From positions 1 to 64,000 of the forward strand of contig CAKQXD010000008.1 of NCBI GenBank assembly GCA_934281605.1: DNA of 64,000 nt. The letters run 5' to 3'. The notes under the pieces are model-generated. The model did no database searches, was not told the origin of the DNA, and saw nothing but the letters and a program-made list of their open reading frames with translations. This stretch comes from an uncultured Clostridia bacterium. Its GTDB lineage: Bacteria; Bacillota; Clostridia; Peptostreptococcales; Anaerovoracaceae. Of this stretch, positions 31,848 through 39,225 are shown piece by piece. The position numbers and the translations under genes were made by a program. Numbering within the stretch: position 1 is the stretch's first letter; each line of letters starts with the position of its first letter.

Positions 31848-32687
31848 GTGACGGATTTCATAAAAGTAGAAAATCTGGTTTTTGATTATATCAAGAGTGA
31901 GGACGGCAGTACGTTCCGTGCCATTGACGACGTCAGCTTTACGGTGGAAAAGGGCAGTTTTACGGCGGTCATCGGGCAGAACGGCTCGGGCAAGTCGACG
32001 CTGGCCAAGAACATCAACGGCCTGCTGGTACCGACGGGCGGCAAGATCTACGTGGACGGACTGGACACGGCGGATCCGGAAAACATCTGGGACGTGCGCC
32101 AGAAGGTGGCCATGGTGTTCCAGAACCCGGACAACCAGATCGTGTCCTCGGTGGTAGAGGACGACGTGGCCTTTGGGCCGGAAAACCTGGGAGTAGATCC
32201 GCAGGAGATCCGAAAGCGGGTAGACGATGCGCTGAAAAGCGTAGAAATGTACGAATTTCGCAGGAAAGCGCCTCACCTTCTGTCGGGCGGTCAGAAACAG
32301 CGAATCGCCATCGCAGGAGCTGTGGCCATGGAGCCGGAATGCATCGTGTTCGATGAACCGACGGCTATGCTGGATCCGCGGGGAAGACGGGAAGTGATGA
32401 ATGTCATCCACCGGCTCAATCAGAAGGGCATCACGGCGCTGCTGATCACTCATTTCATGGAAGAAGCTGCGGAGGCGGACAAGGTCATCGTGCTGGATCA
32501 GGGCGAGGTCAAGATGACGGGAACGCCGCTGGAGATCTTCCGGCGCGCGGAGGAACTGAAAGCCCTCAGCCTGGGCGTGCCGCCGGCGGTAGATCTGGCG
32601 TATCGTTTGAGAGAGCGGGGGATCGAAGTCCCGCAGGATCTGCTGGAAGTAGAAGATATTGTGAGGTATTTATGTCAATTAAAGTAG
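31848..32687 (+). CDS. ecfA1: Energy-coupling factor transporter ATPase EcfA1
   Basis: One of two ATPases that drive vitamin and metal uptake by ECF transporters. The 279-residue protein has Walker A GQNGSGKST, the Q-loop VFQNPDNQIVSS typical of EcfA1, signature LLSGGQKQR, Walker B CIVFDEPTAML and an H-loop THFMEE. The start is GTG 31848, seven bases after CGGAG. It overlaps ecfA2 by 16 bases. The module has no substrate-binding S-component, so it serves S-components encoded elsewhere. In many Firmicutes it follows rplQ, but here it is separate. Confidence 0.93.
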   Translation: MTDFIKVENLVFDYIKSEDGSTFRAIDDVSFTVEKGSFTAVIGQNGSGKSTLAKNINGLLVPTGGKIYVDGLDTADPENIWDVRQKVAMVFQNPDNQIVSSVVEDDVAFGPENLGVDPQEIRKRVDDALKSVEMYEFRRKAPHLLSGGQKQRIAIAGAVAMEPECIVFDEPTAMLDPRGRREVMNVIHRLNQKGITALLITHFMEEAAEADKVIVLDQGEVKMTGTPLEIFRRAEELKALSLGVPPAVDLAYRLRERGIEVPQDLLEVEDIVRYLCQLK

Positions 32688-33523
32688 AAGGACTGACACA
32701 TATATACAGTGAAGGACTGCCGGATGAATCCCTGGCGCTGGAAGACATCAGCTTTCACGCGCTGGACGGACAGCTGGTGGGCCTCATCGGTCATACCGGA
32801 TCGGGGAAATCCACCCTGGTACAGCATCTCAACGGGCTGCTGAAGCCGAAGAAAGGTCATATCATCGTGGGCGACGTGGACATCACGGCGGAGAATGTGG
32901 TGATGCGGGACATCCGCAAGCGGATCGGTCTGGTGTTCCAGTATCCGGAGTATCAGCTGTTTGAGGAGACAGTTGCAAAGGACGTGGCGTTCGGGCCGTC
33001 CAATCTGGGGCTTTCTCAGGAAGAGGTGGACGAGCGTGTGCGCGAGGCCATAGAGCTGGTAGGACTGGATTACGACAAGGTGAAAAATCTGTCGCCGTTC
33101 GATCTTTCGGGCGGTCAGAAGCGGAGGGCTGCCATCGCGGGAGTTATCGCCATGAAGCCGGAGGTATTGATTTTAGACGAACCGACGGCGGGGCTGAACC
33201 CGAAGGCGCACGCTGACATTCTCAATATGGTAGAAAAGATCCACGAAAGCGAGAAGAACATCATTTTTCTGGTGTCCCACAACATGGACGACATCGCCAG
33301 AATGTCCGATAAAGTCCTGGTGATGGATCACGGCAGGCTGATGATGGACGGAACGCCGGAAGAGGTCTTTGCACGCGGAGAAGAGCTGAAGGAAATGGGA
33401 CTGGCCCTGCCGGCCTCCATGGAGATCGCTGCCCAGCTGCGTGAGAAGGGCTTTGCAGTGGAAGGAACATGTCTGACGATGGAAGAAACGGCAGACAGGA
33501 TAGCAGAGGTATTGAAACGATGA
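32672..33523 (+). CDS. ecfA2: Energy-coupling factor transporter ATPase EcfA2
   Basis: The partner ATPase of EcfA1, 283 residues. Walker A is GHTGSGKST, the Q-loop is VFQYPEYQLFEETV (the EcfA2 hallmark), the signature is DLSGGQKRR, Walker B is VLILDEPTAGLNP and the H-loop is VSHNMDD. The C-terminal domain with GTPEEVFARGEEL is usual for EcfA proteins that contact EcfT. It starts inside ecfA1 and its stop overlaps the ecfT start (ATGA). Confidence 0.94.
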   Translation: MSIKVEGLTHIYSEGLPDESLALEDISFHALDGQLVGLIGHTGSGKSTLVQHLNGLLKPKKGHIIVGDVDITAENVVMRDIRKRIGLVFQYPEYQLFEETVAKDVAFGPSNLGLSQEEVDERVREAIELVGLDYDKVKNLSPFDLSGGQKRRAAIAGVIAMKPEVLILDEPTAGLNPKAHADILNMVEKIHESEKNIIFLVSHNMDDIARMSDKVLVMDHGRLMMDGTPEEVFARGEELKEMGLALPASMEIAAQLREKGFAVEGTCLTMEETADRIAEVLKR

Positions 33524-34320
33524 TAAGAGATATTACCCTCGGGCAGTTTTATCCGGGGAATTCATGGGTACATAGACTGGACGCAAGGGTCAAGATCATG
33601 GTCACGCTGCTTTATATCGTGTCCATTTTCGTGGTGAAGGATTTCATCGGTTTTGCGCTGGAAGCTCTGGGGCTTGCGGTGGTCATCGCCATCTCCCGGG
33701 TGCCGCTGAAATTCATCCTGCGAGGGCTGAAGCCTATCTTCATCCTGATCGCCTTTACGTTCGTTATCAATATGTTTATGATCAAAGGAGAGGTGCTGGT
33801 GTCTTTCTGGATCTTCAGCATCAGTCGTGAAGGCCTGCGGATGGCGATTTTCATGGCGATCCGGCTGATCCTGCTGATCATCGGTTCGTCGCTTCTGACG
33901 CTGACCACCAAGCCCATCAGCCTGACGGACGGCATGGAAGCGCTGCTGTCGCCCTTTAAGAGATTCGGGCTGCCGGCTCATGATCTGGCCATGATGATGA
34001 CCATCGCGCTGCGGTTCATCCCGACGCTGCTGGAGGAAACGGACAAGATCATGAAGGCCCAGATGGCCCGTGGCGCCGACTTTGAGAGCGGCAATATTTT
34101 ACGGAGAGCCAAGGCGCTGATCCCGATCCTGGTGCCGCTGTTTATCAGCGCGTTCCGCATCGCCCAGGATCTGGCTATGGCTATGGAGGCCAGATGCTAT
34201 GGCAGCAACGGCAAGAAAACCCGCATGAACGGCATGAAGATCTGCTCGCGTGACATCGTGGCATGCCTGATTTTCGCGGCGTTTTTAGCAATGATCATAC
34301 TGGAAAGGATTCTGCTGTGA
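33520..34320 (+). CDS. ecfT: Energy-coupling factor transmembrane protein EcfT
   Basis: The membrane coupler of the ECF transporter, 266 residues. It begins MIRDITLGQFYPGNSWVHRLDARVK-like, with the HRLDPR-type motif seen in EcfT. About five helices follow. The two coupling-helix motifs are visible as AQMARGADF (an ARG-type motif) and the later AMEARCYG. ATG 33520 overlaps the ecfA2 stop in an ATGA arrangement; an upstream frame from 33469 lies inside ecfA2 and is not used. The stop overlaps the GTG start of trmB. Confidence 0.92.
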   Translation: MIRDITLGQFYPGNSWVHRLDARVKIMVTLLYIVSIFVVKDFIGFALEALGLAVVIAISRVPLKFILRGLKPIFILIAFTFVINMFMIKGEVLVSFWIFSISREGLRMAIFMAIRLILLIIGSSLLTLTTKPISLTDGMEALLSPFKRFGLPAHDLAMMMTIALRFIPTLLEETDKIMKAQMARGADFESGNILRRAKALIPILVPLFISAFRIAQDLAMAMEARCYGSNGKKTRMNGMKICSRDIVACLIFAAFLAMIILERILL

Positions 34321-35063
34321 GACAGAGAAAAGCAAAAGATCTGGACAAGAGACTGCAGGAATGCAGTGAATATATCGTGCCTCTGCCGGAGGACGGCGGG
34401 CGTTCTTATGGGGAAATCGGCAGTAAAGAACCGACTTTCCAGACGCCGGAGCATGAAGCGGCGCTCCGCGCACTTTGGAAGGAGTGCTTTCCGCGCCAGC
34501 GTGATCTGTATTTAGAGATCGGCTGCGGCAAGGGAGATTTTATCACCCGGAAGGCTGCAAAAGATCCGGCCAGCGATTTTCTGGCCATCGAGGGGCAGGA
34601 GACCGTTATTCTGCGGGCGCTGGAAAAAGCCAAGGGCATGCCAACGGCGGGGCAGACGGAAGAAGCCGGGCAGGGGTCTTTGCAGAACCTGAAATTCATG
34701 ATGACTTTCGTGGATCACATGAGCGATTATTTTCTGGAAAATCAGCTTTCCGGCGTGTATCTGAATTTCAGCGATCCGTGGCCCAAGGCTCGTCACGCCA
34801 AGCGACGGCTGACGTATCGCAAGCGGCTTTTAGATTACGGCTGGGCGGTAAAGCCGGGCGGATTTATCGAGATCAAGACCGACAACGATCCGCTGTATGC
34901 GTTTACGCTGGAGGAACTGGAAGCGGTCGGCTACGAGATCGTGGAGCAGACCACGGACCTGCACCACAGCGACTACGCGGCGCGGCTGGTCATGACCGAG
35001 TACGAAAAGAAATTCCACAGCCGGGGCAAGAACATCAACTACGTCAAGGCGCTGGTGCCATAG
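34317..35063 (+). CDS. trmB: tRNA (guanine-N7-)-methyltransferase
   Basis: It methylates G46 of tRNAs using S-adenosylmethionine. The 248-residue protein shows the family motifs LEIGCGKGDFI (SAM site), AIEGQE, NFSDPWPKARHAKRRLT (tRNA/catalytic loop) and the late EIKTDNDPLYAFTLEEL. I take GTG 34317 as start because it overlaps the ecfT stop as GTGA and has AAAGGA six bases upstream. A short Gly/Glu insertion (about 101-120) lies before the second half of the fold. Co-transcription with the ECF genes is implied by the overlap. Confidence 0.93.
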   Translation: MRQRKAKDLDKRLQECSEYIVPLPEDGGRSYGEIGSKEPTFQTPEHEAALRALWKECFPRQRDLYLEIGCGKGDFITRKAAKDPASDFLAIEGQETVILRALEKAKGMPTAGQTEEAGQGSLQNLKFMMTFVDHMSDYFLENQLSGVYLNFSDPWPKARHAKRRLTYRKRLLDYGWAVKPGGFIEIKTDNDPLYAFTLEELEAVGYEIVEQTTDLHHSDYAARLVMTEYEKKFHSRGKNINYVKALVP

Positions 35064-35102
35064 GCGAAAAGTTTGCCGGGTGCTCTGCAAACGGCAACTG
35101 AA

Positions 35103-35135
35103 AATAGTGAAAAAATAGTGAAAGAATAGTGAAAA
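35103..35135. repeat. Three tandem 11-bp repeats
   Basis: AATAGTGAAAA, AATAGTGAAAG, AATAGTGAAAA in a row. Read on the minus strand they supply the T-rich tail of the shared terminator. Confidence 0.8.
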
Positions 35136-35184
35136 ATCCTGCGGGAGACGATGCTCGACTGATCGCCTTTTGCAGGATTCTTTT
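35135..35184. terminator. Bidirectional terminator between trmB and the M23 gene
   Basis: AATCCTGC (35135-35142) pairs with GCAGGATT (35172-35179), followed by CTTTT to the right; the leftward strand has TTTTTCACTATTTTTT. An inner GATGCTCGACTGATC pairing fills the loop. It serves both convergent transcripts. Confidence 0.75.
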
Positions 35185-35197
35185 GTTGGCAGCTTTT

Positions 35198-35848
35198 TCA
35201 CAGCCCTTTGATATATTTCCCGGGATCCACCGGCTCGTCCTTCAGCTTCAGCGAAAAATGCAGATGCTCCGCGCCGCTGGCTTCGAATGTGGACGTCTTG
35301 CCGACTTTGCCGATGATGTCTCCGCAGGAGACGACCTCGCCCAGTTCTACCAGACCGTCTTTCGCCATATTGCCGTAGAGGGATAATAGATCGTTGCCGT
35401 GGCTGATCTCCACGATCATGCCGTAGCGGTCGTCCTGTTCGATCCGGGTGACGGTACCGCTGGCGCATGTCTTGACGTTGGTTCCCGCCGGCGCAGCCAG
35501 ATCGACGCCGTCGTGAGTCATGTACTGATCCAGGGTTTCCCAGTAAATGGGCATGTCCATAGAATATTTCTGGATCACCTCGCCGGAAAGGGGTTTGGTG
35601 AATCCGCTGGACGAGCTGCTGCCGGAGCTTTTTCCGTCCTGACTGTCTACGACTTTTGTTGTGGCTTTTTCCTGTGTTTTATTGACCGCTTTTTTCTTCA
35701 CGACTTCGGCGGCTTTATCGACCTGCAGGTTGTCGCGCACTTTGCTGACGGTGGATGTTACTGCAAAGACCGCGACCAGGGCTGCCAGGCAGAAGAACAG
35801 CACCAGCGCGATAGCCGGGCGATCCTTTGTTTTCTTTTCCTGTCGCAT
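35198..35848 (-). CDS. M23 (LytM) peptidase-domain membrane protein, SpoIIQ-like
   Basis: A 216-residue protein with a cytoplasmic basic start (MRQEKKTKDRP), one membrane helix (about 12-33), a Lys/Thr/Ser-rich linker and a C-terminal LytM domain (about 85-212). The zinc-site motifs are intact: HxxxD in THDGVDLAAP and HxH in EHLHFSLKL. Size, topology and single compact LytM domain resemble SpoIIQ, the forespore partner of SpoIIIAH, though a vegetative peptidoglycan endopeptidase is equally compatible. ATG 35848 is preceded on the minus strand by GGAGGTGAAATTTC. No spoIIIA or spoIID neighbour is present, so the sporulation link remains tentative. Confidence 0.75.
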   Translation of the reverse strand: MRQEKKTKDRPAIALVLFFCLAALVAVFAVTSTVSKVRDNLQVDKAAEVVKKKAVNKTQEKATTKVVDSQDGKSSGSSSSSGFTKPLSGEVIQKYSMDMPIYWETLDQYMTHDGVDLAAPAGTNVKTCASGTVTRIEQDDRYGMIVEISHGNDLLSLYGNMAKDGLVELGEVVSCGDIIGKVGKTSTFEASGAEHLHFSLKLKDEPVDPGKYIKGL

Positions 35849-36012
35849 GAAATTTCACCTCCATGGAGTTAGTATCGCCGGGAGATTTGGAAATCATACT
35901 GTTTGCGGCAAAAATGTTGTATGCTTTTAAGATAATGAAAAATTATTAGTGTATGAAACAGAAATCCTTGTTATAATCTAAAAAAAGACTAAACGGAAAG
36001 GTGGGAATGGTT

Positions 36013-36231
36013 ATGTGCAGAAAAGAAGAATTGAGCTTTTCAATATTTTTATTGTATAGTCTTGCGGATAAATGGAATATGTCCCCCGCCACAGTGTATA
36101 AAATTTTAAATACAACAGGAATTTTGGATAACTATATTATCGGCTGTTACGACACGCTTCATACTCAGGGAAAAGAGTATCTGGTGGAGGATATTACAGA
36201 GTTTGCAAGGGAAAAGGGAGTTGCAGTATGA
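36013..36231 (+). CDS. DUF3791 domain protein, probable toxin-antitoxin partner
   Basis: A 72-residue protein starting MCRKEELSFSIFLLYSLADKW. The segment with SPATVYKILNTTGILDNYIIGCYDTLHTQG and the ending EYLVEDITEF match DUF3791, small proteins commonly encoded next to DUF3990. I chose ATG 36013 because AAAGGTGG lies at 35997-36004; ATG 36007 is too close. A TATAAT box is at 35972-35977 with no clear -35. The stop overlaps the next start (ATGA), which indicates translational coupling. The local DNA is visibly more AT-rich than neighbouring genes, consistent with recent acquisition. Confidence 0.75.
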   Translation: MCRKEELSFSIFLLYSLADKWNMSPATVYKILNTTGILDNYIIGCYDTLHTQGKEYLVEDITEFAREKGVAV

Positions 36232-36719
36232 TCGTTTATCACGGATCGACGGAGATTATAGAAAAACCAGATGTGATACATTCTAAAAAGTATCTGGATT
36301 TTGGCAGGGGATTTTACATTACTTCTTTTGAGAAACAGGCAAAGAAGTGGGCTTCTCGGAAAGGGATGCGTCAGGAAAAGCCAGGAATCGTTAATGTCTA
36401 TAATTTGTCAGAGAACTGGAAAGAGCGCCGTGTCTTATCTTTTGAGGAGGAGAACGAACAATGGTTGGACTTTGTCTGTGGATGTCGAAAAGGCCAGCCC
36501 TTAAATCAGAACTATGATATTATCATCGGTAATGTTGCAGATGACGATGTTTTTAAGACGGTGGATATGTATTTCAGAGGATTATGGGATAAGAAAAGAG
36601 TGCTGGAGGAATTGCGATACTACAAAATGAACGATCAGATTTGCATCGTAAACCAGAAGACGTTAAATGAGCTGATGGTATTTCAGTCTGCATATGAGGT
36701 AAGAAGCAATGGTAGATAA
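36228..36719 (+). CDS. DUF3990 protein, ADP-ribosyltransferase-like putative toxin
   Basis: A 163-residue protein. The opening VYHGSTEIIEKPDV, the following KYLDFGRGFYITSFEKQAKKWA and the later NYDIIIGNVADDDVF match DUF3990, a family proposed to have an ADP-ribosyltransferase-like fold (YHGS and the GxGFYxT strand would line the NAD pocket). It sits between two small genes with overlapping ends, a layout seen in toxin-antitoxin modules. Its activity and target are not known from sequence. It starts inside the DUF3791 stop and ends 11 bases inside the following gene. Confidence 0.75.
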   Translation: MIVYHGSTEIIEKPDVIHSKKYLDFGRGFYITSFEKQAKKWASRKGMRQEKPGIVNVYNLSENWKERRVLSFEEENEQWLDFVCGCRKGQPLNQNYDIIIGNVADDDVFKTVDMYFRGLWDKKRVLEELRYYKMNDQICIVNQKTLNELMVFQSAYEVRSNGR

Positions 36720-36957
36720 AAAACAATTAGAAGAAGTTTATAAGCAGAATTTGGAGAATGATATCATCAATCAGATTTCGGAATACAAGGAAATCCCATT
36801 GAGAGAAGCCTTTGATATCTATTACTCCAGCAAATTAGCGGAGCAGATCGAAGCGGATCGTTATGGTATCGAGAATATGGATGCAAAGTATCTGGCAGAG
36901 GATTTGATTGAAAATGAGCCGGAATTATTTGCAAAGGATCCCTCCAACCACTTGTAA
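36709..36957 (+). CDS. Small acidic protein, probable third member of the DUF3990 cassette
   Basis: 82 residues, acidic and helical (LEEVYKQNLENDIINQISEYKEI and DAKYLAEDLIENEPELF). I do not recognise a named domain. It overlaps the DUF3990 gene by 11 bases and is followed by a promoter for another gene, so it belongs to the cassette. Its size and charge are those of an antitoxin or adaptor. Low GC like its two neighbours. Confidence 0.65.
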   Translation: MVDKKQLEEVYKQNLENDIINQISEYKEIPLREAFDIYYSSKLAEQIEADRYGIENMDAKYLAEDLIENEPELFAKDPSNHL

Positions 36958-36979
36958 TCCCAAACAGGCATGGTATAAT
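36952..36979 (+). promoter_or_regulatory. Extended -10 promoter upstream of the aminotransferase
   Basis: TTGTAA (36952-36957), a 16-base spacer and TGGTATAAT with TATAAT at 36974-36979. The -35 overlaps the end of the small acidic gene. The leader would be about 155 bases. Confidence 0.65.
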
Positions 36980-37064
36980 GAAGCCATTGTGATTTGTACG
37001 GCGTTGCCGTGCGGATGGCTTCATTGAATTGCGGACAGGATTCTAATTTCAGAGGAAGTCCGCA
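36978..37064 (+). promoter_or_regulatory. Hairpins over the promoter and leader of the aminotransferase gene
   Basis: AATGAAGCCAT (36978-36988) and ATGGCTTCATT (37015-37025) are perfect inverted repeats with an inner GTACGGC/GCCGTGC stem. In a read-through transcript this would be a long hairpin ending the cassette; as DNA it surrounds the start of transcription. A second stem TGCGGAC (37030-37036) with GTCCGCA (37058-37064) lies in the leader. No known riboswitch consensus is seen. Confidence 0.5.
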
Positions 37065-37139
37065 GTATAATTAATCCATTGCGATTAAATTGTATACGAA
37101 TCGAAGACTTGTGAAATCAAAACATTAGAGGTGAACAAT

Positions 37140-38378
37140 ATGGGAGAATACATTTTAGCAAGAGGGAACGGAAGACACATCCCTCACGAAGATAAGATTT
37201 TTGGCATCAGCAATCGCGCCAAGGCGATGATCGCTGAAAAGGGTGCGGACAAGGTCATCAATGCGACCATAGGCTCCCTGCTGGACGACGACGGCAATCT
37301 GGTCGTTCTGTCCTCCGTCGATGAGGTGTTCAAGCACCTGAGCCCGGCGGAATATGCGGACTACGCTCCGATCGGCGGCATCAAGCCGTTCCGTGAAGCG
37401 GTACAGCAGGCTGCGTTCGGATCCCATCGTCCGAAAGGCTACGTGGAAGCGGTAGCGACGCCGGGCGGTACAGGCTCCTTAAGAAACGTCATCGCCAACT
37501 ACTCCGACGGCGGAGATCAGGTGCTGACGTCTGACTGGCACTGGGCGCCGTACAACACCATCGCAGGAGAAATCGGTCGGAGCATCGCGACGTTTGAATT
37601 CTTTACAGAAGACGGCAAGTTCAACATCGATTCTTTCCAGAAAAAATCTGCAGAGCTGCTGGCCAAGCAGGAAAGTCTGGTCATCATCCTGAACACACCG
37701 GCTCACAACCCGACAGGATACTCCTTGACGCTGGAAGACTGGGATCACGTGATCGCCGTGCTGCAGGAAGAAGCTAAGTGCGGCAAAGCCATCGCCCTGG
37801 TCATCGACGCGGCCTACATCGACTTTGCAGGAGACGAAGAAGAATACAGAAGATTCCTGCCGAAGCTGGAAGATCTGCCGGAAAATGTGCTGCCGATCAT
37901 GGCGTACAGCCTTTCCAAGACATATACCTTATACGGGACTCGCTGCGGTGCGATGATCTGCATCGCCAAGACGCAGGAGATCGCCGACGAGTTCAAGAGA
38001 GTCTGCGAGTACTCCTCCAGAGGTTCCTGGTCTAACAGTGCAAAGGTGGCGCAGGTCATTCTCTCCAGGATCTACGGAGAGCCGGGTCTTTTAGAGCGCG
38101 TAGATGAAGAGCGTGCTCATTACAGAGAGATGCTCATCAAGAGAGGCAGAGCCTTTGAAGAAGAAGCAAGAAATGTCGGCCTGAAGATCGTGCCGTTCGA
38201 CGCTGGATTCTTTATTTCCATCCCGTGCAGCGATCCGGACGCTATCAGTGCCAAGCTGGAAAAGGAAGGCGTGTTCATCGTGCCGCTGGCAAAGGGACTG
38301 CGCGTATCCGTGGCTTCTATTTCCGAAGACAAGTGCCGCAAGCTGCCTGCTATCATCAAGGCTGCCATGGAAGACTAA
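37140..38378 (+). CDS. Class I/II PLP-dependent aminotransferase
   Basis: A 412-residue fold type I aminotransferase. It shows APIGGIKPFREAV, PGGTGSLRNVIANY in the cofactor-phosphate loop, NTPAHNPTGYS (the substrate/PLP Asn), VIDAAYIDF (Asp that pairs with the pyridine nitrogen), and the Schiff-base lysine in YSLSKTYTLYGTRCG, followed by the carboxylate-binding region. It resembles the bacterial aromatic/aspartate-type enzymes, so transfer of amino groups between aromatic or acidic amino acids and 2-oxoglutarate is likely. The exact substrate is open. ATG 140 bases into the leader (37140) follows AGAGGTG. It is transcribed alone and has its own terminator. Confidence 0.88.
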   Translation: MGEYILARGNGRHIPHEDKIFGISNRAKAMIAEKGADKVINATIGSLLDDDGNLVVLSSVDEVFKHLSPAEYADYAPIGGIKPFREAVQQAAFGSHRPKGYVEAVATPGGTGSLRNVIANYSDGGDQVLTSDWHWAPYNTIAGEIGRSIATFEFFTEDGKFNIDSFQKKSAELLAKQESLVIILNTPAHNPTGYSLTLEDWDHVIAVLQEEAKCGKAIALVIDAAYIDFAGDEEEYRRFLPKLEDLPENVLPIMAYSLSKTYTLYGTRCGAMICIAKTQEIADEFKRVCEYSSRGSWSNSAKVAQVILSRIYGEPGLLERVDEERAHYREMLIKRGRAFEEEARNVGLKIVPFDAGFFISIPCSDPDAISAKLEKEGVFIVPLAKGLRVSVASISEDKCRKLPAIIKAAMED

Positions 38379-38399
38379 GTATATTTTTATGCAAAGATC

Positions 38400-38434
38400 A
38401 TCCCGGGGGTGTGCAAGATGCTCTCGGGATTTTT
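38400..38434 (+). terminator. Intrinsic terminator of the aminotransferase gene
   Basis: ATCCCG (38400-38405, extendable by wobble) pairs with CGGGAT (38425-38430) followed by TTTT. Confidence 0.75.
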
Positions 38435-38471
38435 GATTGCAAAAATTTTATAAATAAATTCCAGAATATGG

Positions 38472-38500
38472 TTGACATATATTTCCAAGCAAGATATAAT
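38472..38500 (+). promoter_or_regulatory. Consensus sigma-A promoter of the PC4-like gene
   Basis: TTGACA (38472-38477), a 17-base spacer and TATAAT (38495-38500). Both hexamers are perfect, so expression should be high. Confidence 0.9.
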
Positions 38501-38548
38501 ACACTCACAAAAGAGGTATTGTATTGATGCAGGGAAAGGAGATCACAT

Positions 38549-39025
38549 ATGTCATCAAACAGGGATTTTGACCGGGAGGTCACATTTGAAATCGTGGAGG
38601 AGATCGGCGTCATCGCCGCACATTCCACGGGATGGAAGAAGGAGCTGAATCTGGTCAGCTGGAACGGAGGTCCGGCCAAGTACGATATTCGCGACTGGGA
38701 TCCCAGTCACAGTCGCATGTCGAGAGGCGTGACGCTAAAAGAACAGGAGATGCGCCAGATCGTGGATCTGCTCAGGCACCGCAGACCGCATCGCCGGGAC
38801 AGAGAACAGGAGCAGGGCGTCATGATGGATGCGCCGCCGAGTCAGACGGCAGAACAGCCTGTGGAAGGATCTTTGCAGGAATCCATGCAGGAACTGGCGG
38901 ATCCGCAACAGATGCCGGAACCACAGGAGACGGCGTCATCCAGGGAAACGGAAGACGACTTTTTCGTCCCTGAGCCCCAGAACTTAGATGCTACGACAGA
39001 GAGCGGATGCGCCTGCTGCAGCTGA
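38549..39025 (+). CDS. YdbC/PC4-like nucleic-acid-binding protein with extra C-terminal tail
   Basis: Residues 1-75 match the YdbC/PC4 family that binds single-stranded DNA: FEIVEEIGVIA, GWKKELNLVSWNG, KYDIRDWDPSH and GVTLKEQEM. Family members normally end here. This one continues for about 80 residues with an Arg/His stretch (HRRPHRRDRE), then a Gln-, Pro- and Glu-rich acidic region, and ends in ESGCACCS with three cysteines in four residues. The tail resembles those of SSB-type proteins that recruit partners, but that is inference. A perfect consensus promoter and an AAAGGAG site suggest strong expression. It is a single-gene unit. Confidence 0.8.
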   Translation: MSSNRDFDREVTFEIVEEIGVIAAHSTGWKKELNLVSWNGGPAKYDIRDWDPSHSRMSRGVTLKEQEMRQIVDLLRHRRPHRRDREQEQGVMMDAPPSQTAEQPVEGSLQESMQELADPQQMPEPQETASSRETEDDFFVPEPQNLDATTESGCACCS

Positions 39026-39031
39026 TGCCGG

Positions 39032-39054
39032 AAAATACAAAAAACAGTATTTTT
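39032..39054 (+). terminator. Weak terminator-like hairpin
   Basis: AAAATAC (39032-39038) pairs with GTATTTT (39047-39053). A/T-rich, with a T-run as part of the stem. Weak. Confidence 0.45.
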
Positions 39055-39156
39055 CATTATTGAAACCTTTTATTATACCGAAGGAGGGAGCCGGCATGCA
39101 GGCTCCTTTTTTCGCGGCTCAGGCACGAGGCGTCATGACAGCGAAAAATCCCGCGG

Positions 39157-39185
39157 TTGTATCTGTCCGGCGCGCAGAGTATAAT
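39157..39185 (+). promoter_or_regulatory. Promoter of the nucleoside kinase gene
   Basis: TTGTAT (39157-39162), a 17-base spacer and TATAAT (39180-39185). This location excludes upstream start codons of the kinase and supports ATG 39226. Confidence 0.65.
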
Positions 39186-39225
39186 AACAGTAACGTATTG
39201 CGAAGAGATTAGACGAGGAAACGAT

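Noticed and set aside
36980..37139. T-box or other riboswitch before the aminotransferase
   Set aside because: No T-box bulge sequence or other known riboswitch core could be found; only plain hairpins are visible.
39157..39225. Upstream start for the nucleoside kinase
   Set aside because: A TTGTAT/TATAAT promoter occupies this stretch, and ATG 39226 has the GAGGA site.
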